64,000 nucleotides of DNA from JAUNSR01 sp036655355. GTDB taxonomy: Bacteria; Bacteroidota; Bacteroidia; Bacteroidales; JAUNSR01. Shown here one piece after another: positions 43,621 through 52,065 of the stretch. The stretch lies in NCBI GenBank assembly GCA_036655355.1, contig JAVVQG010000005.1:1-64000 (forward strand). The letters are read 5' to 3'. Each line of letters opens with the position of its first letter. The first letter of the stretch is position 1. The notes beneath the pieces were generated by a model, which saw nothing but the letters and a program-made list of their open reading frames with translations, did no database searches and was not told the DNA's origin. The position numbers and the translations under genes are program-made.

Positions 43621-45246
43621 ATGAGAAAATATATTTTAATGCTCCTGTTGGGGTCCATCACACTGGCCTGTACAGATCATTTCGAGGACATCAATACCGA
43701 TAAATCGGGCATTCCCACCACAGACGAATCGACGGGCGAAACCAAAGAACCCGCCATCGAATACCTCGCGCTCGCCCAACGTGCGATCTATTCCGACGAT
43801 ACCGGTCCCTATCCCATCGCCGCATGGGTTCTTCAGGTACAAAGCAATCTGAATGTGGACATCTGGTCGGGTTACCTGGCCAGCGGCACCAACTTTCTGG
43901 GTGGCATCAACAACCAGAGTTATGCATTGGTTGAGGGTTGGAACGGCTACATGTTCGAATATTGGGGACGCACCATGGGACAGGTGAAAGACATGACTGC
44001 CAGTTACGATGCGCTCCCTTCGCCGGGCAAAGCCGACAAAACGGTACGCGCCATGGGCATCGTGACCCGCATTCTGGCCAGCGTACGCACGGTAGATATG
44101 TACGGTACGCTCCCCTACACCAGTTTCGGAGGAACGGAACCCGCTTACGATTCGATGGAGGAGATTTACAACCATTTCTTCAGCGAGCTTGATGAAGCCG
44201 TAACGCTTCTCGAAGCGGGCGAAAACGTACCCAACGCACAGGATAAGGATCTTTTCTTCGGAGGGAATCGCGAAAAATGGTTGCGATTGGCAAACTCGAT
44301 GCGTCTGCGTATCGCACTACGCATCGTAAAGGCGGATCCGGCATTGGCGAAACAGGAGGCGGAAAAAGCGATCGCACAGGGAGGTGGAATGATCGTTGAA
44401 AACACGCAGAATGCAGGGTTCAACAACAGCCTGCTCAACGGTTTGTGCGTATTGGCTCAAGGATGGGGAGATACCCGCATGAGTGCCGATATGGAGAGTA
44501 TCCTCACCGGATATGAGGATCCGCGACTGCCTGCTCTTTTCTCAAAAAACGACGGCAAATACAGAGGTGTACGCGTCGGTTCGGTATTTTCAACCAATTC
44601 CGGAGCACTCTATTCCAGTCTGGGTACGGCCTTCCCGCTCGGAGCCACCTATGAAAAAGCACCGATGTATCTCTTCACGGCGGCAGAAACACATTTCCTA
44701 TTGGCGGAAGCGGCATTGCGCGGTTACGCCGGAGCCGGTTCGGCAGAAGCGAATTACAACAACGGAATTACCCGCTCGATGGAGCAATGGGACGTGACGG
44801 ATCCGAATACGATCAACGACTACCTCAATTCCGATGCCACATTCGCCGACTGGGTATCCGGAAATGAACAGATCGCCAATTCGGTGAGCGCACAAAGCAA
44901 GGTGACGCCGAAATTTGCCGCGGCCACTTCGAATGAAGAGAAACTTGAAAAAATAATCACCCAGAAATGGATTGCGATGTTTCCGGCCGGCTCTTCCGAA
45001 GCGTGGAGTGAATACCGCCGTACGGGATACCCGCGACTGATTCCTCCTTACCGTGCCTATTCGTTACCGCGAATCAAGGTGAGTTACGGTCCGGGCGAAG
45101 TGAACAATGCTAAAAAAGTGCGATTGGCACAGAATGAATACGACACGAATTATACCAATGTCGATAAAGCCGTTACCGCTTTCTTTAATGGTGTAGATGG
45201 ATTGGGCACTCCGGTATGGTGGGATGTGGACGTACCGAATCTCTGA
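43621..45246 (+). CDS. SusD-like outer membrane lipoprotein (locus 3, SusD-like_2 type)
   Basis: A 541-residue lipoprotein (LLGSITLACTDHFEDINTDKSG). It has the SusD-like_2 N-terminal motif with INTDKSGIPT, the helix pair RAMGIVTRILASVRTVDMYGTLPYTSFGG, GGNREKWLRLANSMRLRIALRI and the C-terminal ITQKWIAMFPAGSSEAWSEYRRTGYPRL. It is the surface partner of the STN-type SusC 24 nt upstream. A terminator follows. Confidence 0.92.
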   Translation: MRKYILMLLLGSITLACTDHFEDINTDKSGIPTTDESTGETKEPAIEYLALAQRAIYSDDTGPYPIAAWVLQVQSNLNVDIWSGYLASGTNFLGGINNQSYALVEGWNGYMFEYWGRTMGQVKDMTASYDALPSPGKADKTVRAMGIVTRILASVRTVDMYGTLPYTSFGGTEPAYDSMEEIYNHFFSELDEAVTLLEAGENVPNAQDKDLFFGGNREKWLRLANSMRLRIALRIVKADPALAKQEAEKAIAQGGGMIVENTQNAGFNNSLLNGLCVLAQGWGDTRMSADMESILTGYEDPRLPALFSKNDGKYRGVRVGSVFSTNSGALYSSLGTAFPLGATYEKAPMYLFTAAETHFLLAEAALRGYAGAGSAEANYNNGITRSMEQWDVTDPNTINDYLNSDATFADWVSGNEQIANSVSAQSKVTPKFAAATSNEEKLEKIITQKWIAMFPAGSSEAWSEYRRTGYPRLIPPYRAYSLPRIKVSYGPGEVNNAKKVRLAQNEYDTNYTNVDKAVTAFFNGVDGLGTPVWWDVDVPNL

Positions 45247-45261
45247 CAAAAACACAGAAGG

Positions 45262-45298
45262 TGGGCTGTCTGACTCGTTCAGACAGCCTTTTCCTTTT
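45262..45298. terminator. Terminator after susD of locus 3
   Basis: GGCTGTCTGA (45264-45273) pairs with TCAGACAGCC (45279-45288), followed by TTTTCCTTTT. It also lies just past the stop of the converging deacetylase gene. Confidence 0.85.
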
Positions 45299-45305
45299 AT
45301 AAACG

Positions 45306-46073
45306 TTACAAACGTTCGAAACTGTAACCTTTCGCTTTGAGGGAAGTGATGATTTCATCCAGCCGGTTGTACAACTTATCGGTGCGAGCCGGTTCGGTAC
45401 CGGGATGAATGAGGATGATGGCACCGTTCAGTCCGTTTTTCTGTTCGAACTCATACAACAGGTCGATCAGTTGCTGAGAGGAGCGGTAATTCTTCATGTC
45501 GGGCGTCGTGTAATCGGCCGCCGTCCGGATACCGGGTGTATAATTGATCGATACCTGTCCGAGCTCCTCCACCAGTTGCACGCTTTTCCGGTTATACCAC
45601 TCGTAAGGGGGCAGGTAATAATTCACCGAGTCGCGGGAAATCCCGAGTTGCTCGAGCTCCTCCATGTTGCGGTTAAAATCGCGCATCAAGCTATCGGGCG
45701 ATACGATCAGACTATCGCGATTTTCCCACGTCGCATAAAGGAGGTGCTTATCGGAATGGGCCCCTACATAATGTCCCTGCCGGATAATCTCCCCAATCAC
45801 GGCGTGATGGCGGTCTGAGCGCAGGCAATTCCCGGTGAGGAAAAAAGAACCTTTTGAATCGTGTTTCGCCAGCGTATTCAGAATCACGGGAGCTCCTTCG
45901 AACTTATCGTCGGCCGAAAAGATAAGATATACCACTTTCCGGTCTGTATTAAACCGCACCACGGCTCCCTGCGAATCACGAACCGGCTCGTTGGGAGAGG
46001 TACGGGCGGTAACCTCCTTCGCGCCACACACCGAGGCCATCAGAAGAAGGAGGGTCAGAAAACGTTTTTTCAT
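45306..46073 (-). CDS. Polysaccharide deacetylase (NodB-like), secreted
   Basis: A 255-residue protein with a signal peptide (MKKRFLTLLLLMASVCGAKEVTA). NodB motifs: LIFSADDKFEGAPVILNTL (two Asp of motif 1, though not the usual TFDDG), GAHSDKHLLY (HxxxH, metal ligands of motif 2), and YYLPPYEWYN (motif 3). It should remove N- or O-acetyl groups from a glycan in the periplasm or on the surface. It is the last gene of the ROK-MFS-SIS-deacetylase operon, 45 nt after the SIS gene. Confidence 0.85.
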   Translation of the reverse strand: MKKRFLTLLLLMASVCGAKEVTARTSPNEPVRDSQGAVVRFNTDRKVVYLIFSADDKFEGAPVILNTLAKHDSKGSFFLTGNCLRSDRHHAVIGEIIRQGHYVGAHSDKHLLYATWENRDSLIVSPDSLMRDFNRNMEELEQLGISRDSVNYYLPPYEWYNRKSVQLVEELGQVSINYTPGIRTAADYTTPDMKNYRSSQQLIDLLYEFEQKNGLNGAIILIHPGTEPARTDKLYNRLDEIITSLKAKGYSFERL

Positions 46074-46118
46074 GCACTTGTAATTAAAGCGATTTGTGTT
46101 TATCGGTATCGGGATTCG

Positions 46119-46880
46119 TCATAACTGCGAAACCCGTTGTTTGTATTCGTTCAGGCAGCTGTCTAATCGTTCGTGCGCCGTGGTGTCGCCCGGCACGTTG
46201 TGCGACGGATGGATGTACAGCTTCACGCCGCGCTCGGCCAGGATCTCGGCTACGGTGGTAATCGTGAGCCAGACCAACGTAACGAAAGCGTGGGTAGACA
46301 ACGGACCGATCTTATCCTGATGGTTCTTCAGCGGAACGGAAGCATCAACCACCGGCACGCAGGAATCCACCACGATATCCGCTACCTCGAACAACGTCTT
46401 TCCGCTCGGATGGCGTGTCACCTTCCCTTTCGCCTCAGCAGCAGAGCCATACACGATCACTTTCATGCCCAGCTCTTTGGCCCGTAGCGCCACATCGATG
46501 TTCACATTATTGATGCCGGTATGCGAAAAGATCCACATACAATCTTTCTTATCGAAATTGTACGCCTTCATGATGGCATTGCCATACCCTTCGCACCGTT
46601 CCAGAAATAGGAACTGATGAATGCCCATCTGACCGGTTATCCCTGTAAAAAAGGTCATCGGCAACTCCACGATGGGGTGGAAACCCACAAAACCACCGAT
46701 ACGGGGATACATCTCCTCCACCGGAATCGTGGCATGCCCACACCCGAAAGTATGTACCCAGCGGTTTTGTTCGATACTGTCTGCCATCGCAGTGGCGGCT
46801 TTTTTAATGTTTTCAAGTTGAGTATCCTCAATCTGCTGCATCACGCTACGCGTATTTGCTAACCATTCTAATGCTAACAT
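46119..46880 (-). CDS. SIS-domain sugar-phosphate protein (UPF0309-like)
   Basis: A 253-residue protein with a SIS fold: WVHTFGCGHATIPVEEMYPRIGG forms the first phosphate-binding loop and WIFSHTGINNVNIDVALRAKELGMKVIVYGSAAEAKG the second. It resembles UPF0309 proteins, which carry a long insertion after the first SIS strand. Members bind phosphorylated sugars; an isomerase or etherase role on an amino-sugar phosphate would fit its neighbours, but is not proved. It lies 12 nt after the MFS gene. Confidence 0.82.
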   Translation of the reverse strand: MLALEWLANTRSVMQQIEDTQLENIKKAATAMADSIEQNRWVHTFGCGHATIPVEEMYPRIGGFVGFHPIVELPMTFFTGITGQMGIHQFLFLERCEGYGNAIMKAYNFDKKDCMWIFSHTGINNVNIDVALRAKELGMKVIVYGSAAEAKGKVTRHPSGKTLFEVADIVVDSCVPVVDASVPLKNHQDKIGPLSTHAFVTLVWLTITTVAEILAERGVKLYIHPSHNVPGDTTAHERLDSCLNEYKQRVSQL

Positions 46881-46892
46881 AGTAATTAAAAT

Positions 46893-48053
46893 TTAAGAAT
46901 TCGTATTGATGATTCGTTTCTCTTTAAAAAGGATAACGGACTGGAGAAGTAAGATGATGATGAGTGAAAAAGGGAATGAACCGATTCCGAATAATTCGGT
47001 GGTGAAGCCGATGAGGTAATTCAGAAGGGAATTTCCCGACAATGCGATAAAAAGAGCGAATCCGATGGCACTTCCCGGAATATCGCGGTACAAAGAGCCG
47101 ATCAGTCCGATGATTACGGGAAATCCCGCAGCCAATCCCGCCCCGCAACAGAAAAGAGCGATCGCTACCATGCCGTAACCGGTGGCATATTTCAACAGCA
47201 GCAACCCCAGGATCGTCAGCAGGCTGCTTGCGGTGAGAATGCGGAAATGCGGAAACATACCCAGCAACTTACTGAGGGCAAGTCGCATCAGGGTCATTCC
47301 CAAAATCACAAAGGTGAGTGAGAAAACGATACGCTCCGCTGAGAGTGCGGTTCCGGTAGCGGCGAGATAAGTGGTCGTCCAATTGTTGAACAACCCCTCC
47401 AAACCGCTTTGAAAAAATAAAAACAGCGATAACATCAGAATCAGGGGTTGCCGCACCAATCCGAACATCTGTCTGACGGGGATCCCCTGCGTACAGGAGG
47501 GGCGCGGAAAACGGATCGCCGCGAAATAGACGATACTCAGCAGCAAGATCACGGCACATCCCAACAGGATGGTTTCGTAACTGAATCGCCGGGACAAGGA
47601 GGCAAGCAACACCGGGATCAACAACGCCCCCACTCCGTAGCACGCTCCGAGAATACTAAGCCGCGAACTCCGATTCCGATCGTCGCTGATATCAGCCACC
47701 AGTGCATTTGTGGAGCCGTTGAGCATTCCGCCCCCCCATCCGATGAGAAAGATGCAGAAACGCAGAAGCGTACGGTGATCGAAGAAAGAGAGTCCGCAGA
47801 GTCCCGCCACCTCCACGGCAATACTCACAATAAGCAGGCTGCGATAACCGTAACGATCCACCACCGGTCCGAAAACCAGCGAACCCAAGAGGATCCCGAT
47901 CGGCAGAAAGGTCACGAGGGATGCCGCTTCGATGGAATTCAAATCGTATTTCTGCGTTAATGCGGGCAAAACCCCGCCCATCACGATGAAGGCGACTCCG
48001 AAAAAGGCTATTCCGATGCAGGCTGCTATAAATACGGATCGTTTGTTGTACAT
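46893..48053 (-). CDS. Major facilitator superfamily sugar transporter
   Basis: A 386-residue inner-membrane protein with about 12 hydrophobic helices. MFS loop motifs are visible: GSLVFGPVVDRYGYRSLLIVS between helices 2 and 3, and an internal repeat in the second half. The arrangement with a ROK kinase and a SIS protein is like amino-sugar uptake operons, for example NagP- or FucP-like ones. The exact substrate is unknown. It is between the ROK gene (55 nt) and the SIS gene (12 nt). Confidence 0.85.
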   Translation of the reverse strand: MYNKRSVFIAACIGIAFFGVAFIVMGGVLPALTQKYDLNSIEAASLVTFLPIGILLGSLVFGPVVDRYGYRSLLIVSIAVEVAGLCGLSFFDHRTLLRFCIFLIGWGGGMLNGSTNALVADISDDRNRSSRLSILGACYGVGALLIPVLLASLSRRFSYETILLGCAVILLLSIVYFAAIRFPRPSCTQGIPVRQMFGLVRQPLILMLSLFLFFQSGLEGLFNNWTTTYLAATGTALSAERIVFSLTFVILGMTLMRLALSKLLGMFPHFRILTASSLLTILGLLLLKYATGYGMVAIALFCCGAGLAAGFPVIIGLIGSLYRDIPGSAIGFALFIALSGNSLLNYLIGFTTELFGIGSFPFSLIIILLLQSVILFKEKRIINTNS

Positions 48054-48108
48054 GATTCGAGAAGATTATCGGGATGAAAAGGTGTCCATCTCGGGATGAA
48101 GAAAAGCA

Positions 48109-49074
48109 TCAATCGTTTTTCATGGAAAGCAGGGCGAGGTAACCCGCGCCGTAAAGACCCGCTTCGCCGCCGGGTAATTGGGACGCTTCGAAAGAAACCT
48201 GTCTGATTGCAACCGACTGCGCCCAACGGCATGATTCGGCATAGATGCGGTCGATGAACTGAACGGCGGGACCGAATACGCCTCCTCCCCAGATTATTTT
48301 CTCGGGATTGAGCAGACTCACCAGATTAGCCGCCGCCAATGACCACATCAGAATCGCTTTTCCGATCACGAATTCGGCCAGATCGTCACCACGTGCGTAC
48401 GCCTCAAACACATCGCGCGAAGTGACCCGTTCCATATCCAGACGATACAGCGAACTCCCCACAAACAACATCCCCTCTTTCAGGATACGTCTGGTCTGCA
48501 AGGCGATCCCGTCACCCGAAGCGTATTTTTCAAGTTGACCGTAACGATCGTATTCGTCAAAATAAGGTGAACCGAGCGCCAGCCAACCGGCCGCACCCAC
48601 CACATCGCCGAAACCGTGTACGATACGGCCGTCGATAAGGAGTCCCACGCCGATTCCGGTTCCCACCGCAATAAACATCGCATTTGACACTTCGCGTGCG
48701 GCACCTTTCCAGCGCTCACCCAGAATATAGCAGGTGCGGTCACTGGCCACGTTGACCCGGACCGGGTAGGAGAAGTGTTCTTCAATCTCTTTTTGCAACG
48801 GGTAATTTTCCCATCCCGGGATATTCGGAGCCCATACCAATCCCGTTTTACTGTCCGCAATGCCGGGCACGCAAATGCCAATAGCCTCAATTCGGGATCG
48901 GGAAAAGCCGGAGATTCCGATCAATTCATCAATCAGCCGGAGTACCAGTTCACCCACCTCTTTCCCTTCGCGGTTTTCCAGCAGGTACATCTCTTTACTC
49001 CGTATCGTTCCTTCTTCGTCAAAAACGGCTCCGATGATTTTGGTCCCACCCAGATCTATACCAAGTACTACCAT
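48109..49074 (-). CDS. ROK family sugar kinase without the usual zinc motif
   Basis: ATG at 49074 (MVVLGIDLGGTKIIGAVFDEEG) is preferred over 49098 since it starts right before the ATP-binding motif. The 321-residue protein has the ROK order: DLGGTK, GICVPGIADSKTG, FIAVGTGIGVGLLIDGRIVHGFGDVVGAAGW. The usual cysteine zinc motif (CxCGxxGCxE) after the His is missing, with LALGSPYFDEYDRYGQ in its place. It probably phosphorylates an amino sugar or glucose-like sugar that the MFS protein brings in. It is the first gene of the operon. Confidence 0.87.
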   Translation of the reverse strand: MVVLGIDLGGTKIIGAVFDEEGTIRSKEMYLLENREGKEVGELVLRLIDELIGISGFSRSRIEAIGICVPGIADSKTGLVWAPNIPGWENYPLQKEIEEHFSYPVRVNVASDRTCYILGERWKGAAREVSNAMFIAVGTGIGVGLLIDGRIVHGFGDVVGAAGWLALGSPYFDEYDRYGQLEKYASGDGIALQTRRILKEGMLFVGSSLYRLDMERVTSRDVFEAYARGDDLAEFVIGKAILMWSLAAANLVSLLNPEKIIWGGGVFGPAVQFIDRIYAESCRWAQSVAIRQVSFEASQLPGGEAGLYGAGYLALLSMKND

Positions 49075-49198
49075 TGTTTTTCTATTTAAGGTTAACAATT
49101 TGAGATCCCTGTTTCTTAAACAACCTCACGGTCATTCTACTTGATACCAGTAAGATACAAAATAATATTCAATATAGAACCTGATTTTTAAGTTGATC

Positions 49199-49351
49199 TC
49201 ACCCAACCTCTCCTCTGGCATAAATAGGAACCACGTTGTACAAGAAAAAAGATAGAGTCGTAATGCCACGAAGATTGGGACGAAAAGCTTTTAATTTTGC
49301 ATTAAAGCATTCCGCGGCAGCATTTGTAAGAGGAAGAATAGTTTTTATGGA
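49199..49351 (-). pseudogene. C-terminal remnant of an ISL3-like transposase
   Basis: On the minus strand this frame reads LTNAAAECFNAKLKAFR and then GITTLSFFLYNVVPIYA before a stop. That is the typical end of Bacteroidetes ISL3/ISAon1-like DDE transposases (pattern N-A-x-A-E-x-F-N-A-K-x-K-x-F-R). A stop at 49352-49354 cuts it upstream, and I cannot find the catalytic part or terminal inverted repeats. It is a decayed insertion sequence about 125 bp upstream of the ROK gene. The plus-strand frame at 49236-49427 is its shadow. Confidence 0.78.
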
Positions 49352-50055
49352 TTATTTTTCATATATTTACAAAAATATACAACCTAAAACACAATCAAAG
49401 AGAGAAACACATTCTAACGAAGGGTAAATTCAGATCATTGTTATTTCAATTCACACATTAGCTTCAATTTTGACACGAATATTAACACAACGAGTGCAAA
49501 AAAACAAAATTTAAAAAGCCGCAAACGTTAACATTATGCTGCGAATAAATGCAAAAGAGGGTCCGGAACGCACCTAAAATGACCCGTTTATGAACTTATA
49601 AGCCCCTGCTTATAAATGTCTACGTCAAGCAAGACGTATCTACCCCCGGTTACCAACTACCGGATGCCGTCAAATCTATTTTTTGCTCCTATAAAACTTA
49701 AAAGTGCCCCTATACTTTAAGGATTTCACCGCGGTGAAACGAGCCTTCATCCGCCGTGAAACGAGCCTTCGTCCGCCGTGAAACGAGAGTTCATCCGCGG
49801 TTAGAACAACTTTATATAGGATCGCGTTAGCATTGGGTAGGATTCGGAGTATTTTTCGCCCAATTCCGCGTTTTTTCGTGTGTTTCAGGCATAAAATGAG
49901 GTTTTCGGGATGAAATTTGGGCTTTTTGGCCAATTAATTTAACCTAAAATCAAATGTTAATTGCAGCCGAGCATTTCCAACCACTTCTTCCCGGTTTTTG
50001 CATCTCGGTTTGTGACAACTGGTGAGGATCTCCTTTGGGGTACCTATTGGGTGTA
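49352..50055. other. Gene-poor region between IS remnant and tRNA-linked element
   Basis: About 700 bp with no gene I can support. It holds two small hairpins (TACGTC-AAGCAA-GACGTA near 49620-49638 and CCGGT/ACCGG near 49647-49665) and the 22-bp tandem repeat. An 85-codon minus-strand frame (49676-49933) crosses the repeat and has no recognisable domain; its composition is basic and repeat-driven. Confidence 0.6.
49724..49802. repeat. 22-bp tandem repeat array (3.3 units) opened by a palindrome
   Basis: Units begin at 49730, 49752 and 49774, each 22 bp, pattern CGCCGTGAAACGAGCCTTCATC with 1-3 changes, and a partial unit at 49796. The first unit is fused to a perfect 16-bp palindrome TTTCACCGCGGTGAAA (49724-49739). 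The unit length is the same as in the array at 4554. Confidence 0.85.
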
Positions 50056-50153
50056 AAAAATAAGAAAGGCACCTACGAATAAATTCGTAAGTGCCTCACT
50101 AGAAGCGTGGTCCCACCTGGGCTTGAACCAGGGACTCCCTGATTATGAGTCAG
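50056..50153 (-). repeat. Left direct repeat (att-like) with broken tRNA 3' part
   Basis: This 98-bp segment is identical to 52066-52163. It contains the 3' part of a tRNA(CAT) gene (50108-50153, from the 5' side of the anticodon stem on) and its downstream terminator hairpin. The tRNA copy is incomplete, as the acceptor 5' half and D arm are missing. Confidence 0.93.
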
Positions 50154-51679
50154 TCATTATAAAACTCCAGGAACTCTATTCCGTGCTGTGTAAGTCTATA
50201 AGTTTGATTTGGAGAAGTCTTTTCTTGAGTGGGTTGTACCAAGTTATTCTCAATTAATGGCGTAATGTAAATTCTTTTATAATAACTATTATCCGGAACT
50301 TCTATAAGTGATAAAATTTCTGAACGACTTTTTTCTCCGGTTTTCAAATTCAAAAGAATACTTTTTATAACGATCTGCAATTTATCATTGAATGCAAATT
50401 GTTCCGGATTGAAAGGTAAAAAACTTCCATGACAAGGTATATCTATTAAGAAATAAGTTCGATCATCATCCGTATCCAATATTGCCGGTGCAGAACCATT
50501 TTCTCGCAATTCCTTTTGAATAGTCGGAATCCCGGTACTGCGTCCCTCCGTCAAATCCAGTTCCTTTAAGAAATCTCCTAAACGACGATTACGGTAACGA
50601 CGACAGCGAAGATTCTCAGCCTTTTCTATAGCAACTTTACTGATTGAGCGATCCGGCCCCGAATAACTTAACACCGAAATTTTATCTGGTTCTATTACGA
50701 TTTCTACAGGTTCTTGCTGAGTATAATCCCTATGATATAGCGCATTAACTACAGCCTCCTCCAATGACTGATACGGATAATTGTATAGTGTAACAGACTC
50801 TTCTTTATCTTTCTGCTTATGGACTTTCTTCTGAATAATATTCGTTCGCAAGTAACTTAAAGTTGCAGCAATCATAGATGGCACAGCTCCTTTAATAGGA
50901 GGTACTTCTATAAAATTATCCGGATTTTTAATTTTACCATCAGGAAAAATAACAATATCAACCTGAGTATATGGAAAAAAACGACTAGGATCTTCACAAA
51001 ACATCATTAATGCTAAATTCTTGACATACCGCCTTTCGGGAGCCCCTGTCATCAAATCCATTCGCTCCAAAATTTGCTCTAACGACAAGGTATTAACAAG
51101 ACTCGCCAATTTGCTTTTAACCTTTACTAAGTGGTCGCGTACTAATATAGAAGAGATATCATCAAGTTTTGCCCTCTGGTTAGGACGATCATCAAATGGG
51201 GTCTGATTCGCCATATCTTGCAATTCTTGCAATTGCTCACCTCTTGCTACAATAGAACTTGTACCATAACGGATATAGGGTTTATATACTTTGTTTCTTG
51301 CTGTAATATTTTCAGGAACTTGGTAGGGTCTACTTACTCCTGAGGTAATCCACAATACCAAAATTTGAGTATCATCAATTTCTTCAACAGATATTTTGGG
51401 GGTATAATACGGATTAATTGAATTATTATAATTGATTATTTCTTTTTGTATTCTATCTAATTGTTCCGAAGGAAGTCCCTTCACCGGCCGTTTAGCTATT
51501 CCATTCTCTTCTTGGACACCAATTAAAATATACCCTCCCCCTATATTATCAAAATCATTTGCAAAAGCACAAATTGAATGATAAATGGAATCCGGATTCC
51601 ATCCCTCTTTAAATTCAATCCTATTAGATTCTACTTTATTTTTCTCTAATAAGTCTTCTATATTGATTGGTAGTGGCAT
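50150..51679 (-). CDS. AlbA_2/Schlafen-type DNA-binding protein with HATPase_c_4 domain (COG2865-like)
   Basis: A 509-residue protein. The N-terminal AlbA_2 domain (about 13-130) carries ESNRIEFKEGW, ICAFANDFDNIGGGYILIGVQEENG and YKPYIRYGTSSI. A middle region leads to a GHKL-like ATP-binding domain (about 270-420: SLEEAVVNALYHRDY, LSYSGPDRSI, RNRRLGDFLKELDLTEGRSTGIPTI), then a winged-helix end (about 430-509). Proteins of this type are called transcriptional regulators, and relatives occur in defence islands. It is the only gene inside the tRNA-linked element, and its TGA stop lies inside the left direct repeat. Confidence 0.85.
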   Translation of the reverse strand: MPLPINIEDLLEKNKVESNRIEFKEGWNPDSIYHSICAFANDFDNIGGGYILIGVQEENGIAKRPVKGLPSEQLDRIQKEIINYNNSINPYYTPKISVEEIDDTQILVLWITSGVSRPYQVPENITARNKVYKPYIRYGTSSIVARGEQLQELQDMANQTPFDDRPNQRAKLDDISSILVRDHLVKVKSKLASLVNTLSLEQILERMDLMTGAPERRYVKNLALMMFCEDPSRFFPYTQVDIVIFPDGKIKNPDNFIEVPPIKGAVPSMIAATLSYLRTNIIQKKVHKQKDKEESVTLYNYPYQSLEEAVVNALYHRDYTQQEPVEIVIEPDKISVLSYSGPDRSISKVAIEKAENLRCRRYRNRRLGDFLKELDLTEGRSTGIPTIQKELRENGSAPAILDTDDDRTYFLIDIPCHGSFLPFNPEQFAFNDKLQIVIKSILLNLKTGEKSRSEILSLIEVPDNSYYKRIYITPLIENNLVQPTQEKTSPNQTYRLTQHGIEFLEFYND

Positions 51680-51703
51680 AAAATGCTTGAATTTATATTA
51701 TGA

Positions 51704-51731
51704 ATTTCATTTACAAGCTTGTAAATGAAAT
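51704..51731. promoter_or_regulatory. 28-bp perfect palindrome, likely operator of the AlbA_2 gene
   Basis: Every base of 51704-51731 pairs with its mirror; the centre is TTTACAAGCTTGTAAA (51710-51725). It lies 25-52 nt upstream of the ATG at 51679, over the probable promoter. Another half-site TTACAAGC lies at 51734-51741. Confidence 0.7.
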
Positions 51732-51789
51732 CCTTACAAGCAGTATCAGAATAACCCACAACACACTAATAACCAATATATTAACTTGA

Positions 51790-51824
51790 AAAAAGCTTGT
51801 AAATATAAAGTTTACAAGCTTTTT
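51790..51824. promoter_or_regulatory. Inverted repeat with the same TTTACAAGC half-site
   Basis: AAAAAGCTTGTAAA (51790-51803) and TTTACAAGCTTTTT (51811-51824) are perfect inverted copies around a 7-nt loop. They use the same half-site as the palindrome at 51704. It could be a second operator, a terminator, or part of a replication or excision site. The rest of 51825-52065 shows no gene. Confidence 0.65.
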
Positions 51825-52065
51825 AAAGTTAATGAGTTATTTATCTCTAGATCTCTCTCAAGGTTTTAAAACGACAAGAGACCTCTTGGGTTTATTAAGC
51901 ATATTGTTTGAGGCTATACAAAAATAATTGAATTTATCTACTTAAACAACTGAGATACTACTAATAAACCACTTGGTCAACGGACATTCATATTATTCAA
52001 ATGAATGCAATCAAATCCAAGTCGCAAAAAGCCACCTTCATCATTCATTCAGTCACGATATGGCC

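Noticed and set aside
49236..49427. 63-codon plus-strand frame
   Set aside because: It is the antisense shadow of the ISL3-like transposase remnant at 49199-49351, which has a clear family motif.
49676..49933. 85-codon minus-strand frame over the second 22-bp array
   Set aside because: The centre is translated tandem repeat and the rest has no domain or initiation context. It is more likely open by chance.
51704..51824. CRISPR-like short repeat array
   Set aside because: Half-sites are only 8-9 bp, inverted, and unevenly spaced; there are no spacers of equal length and no cas genes.
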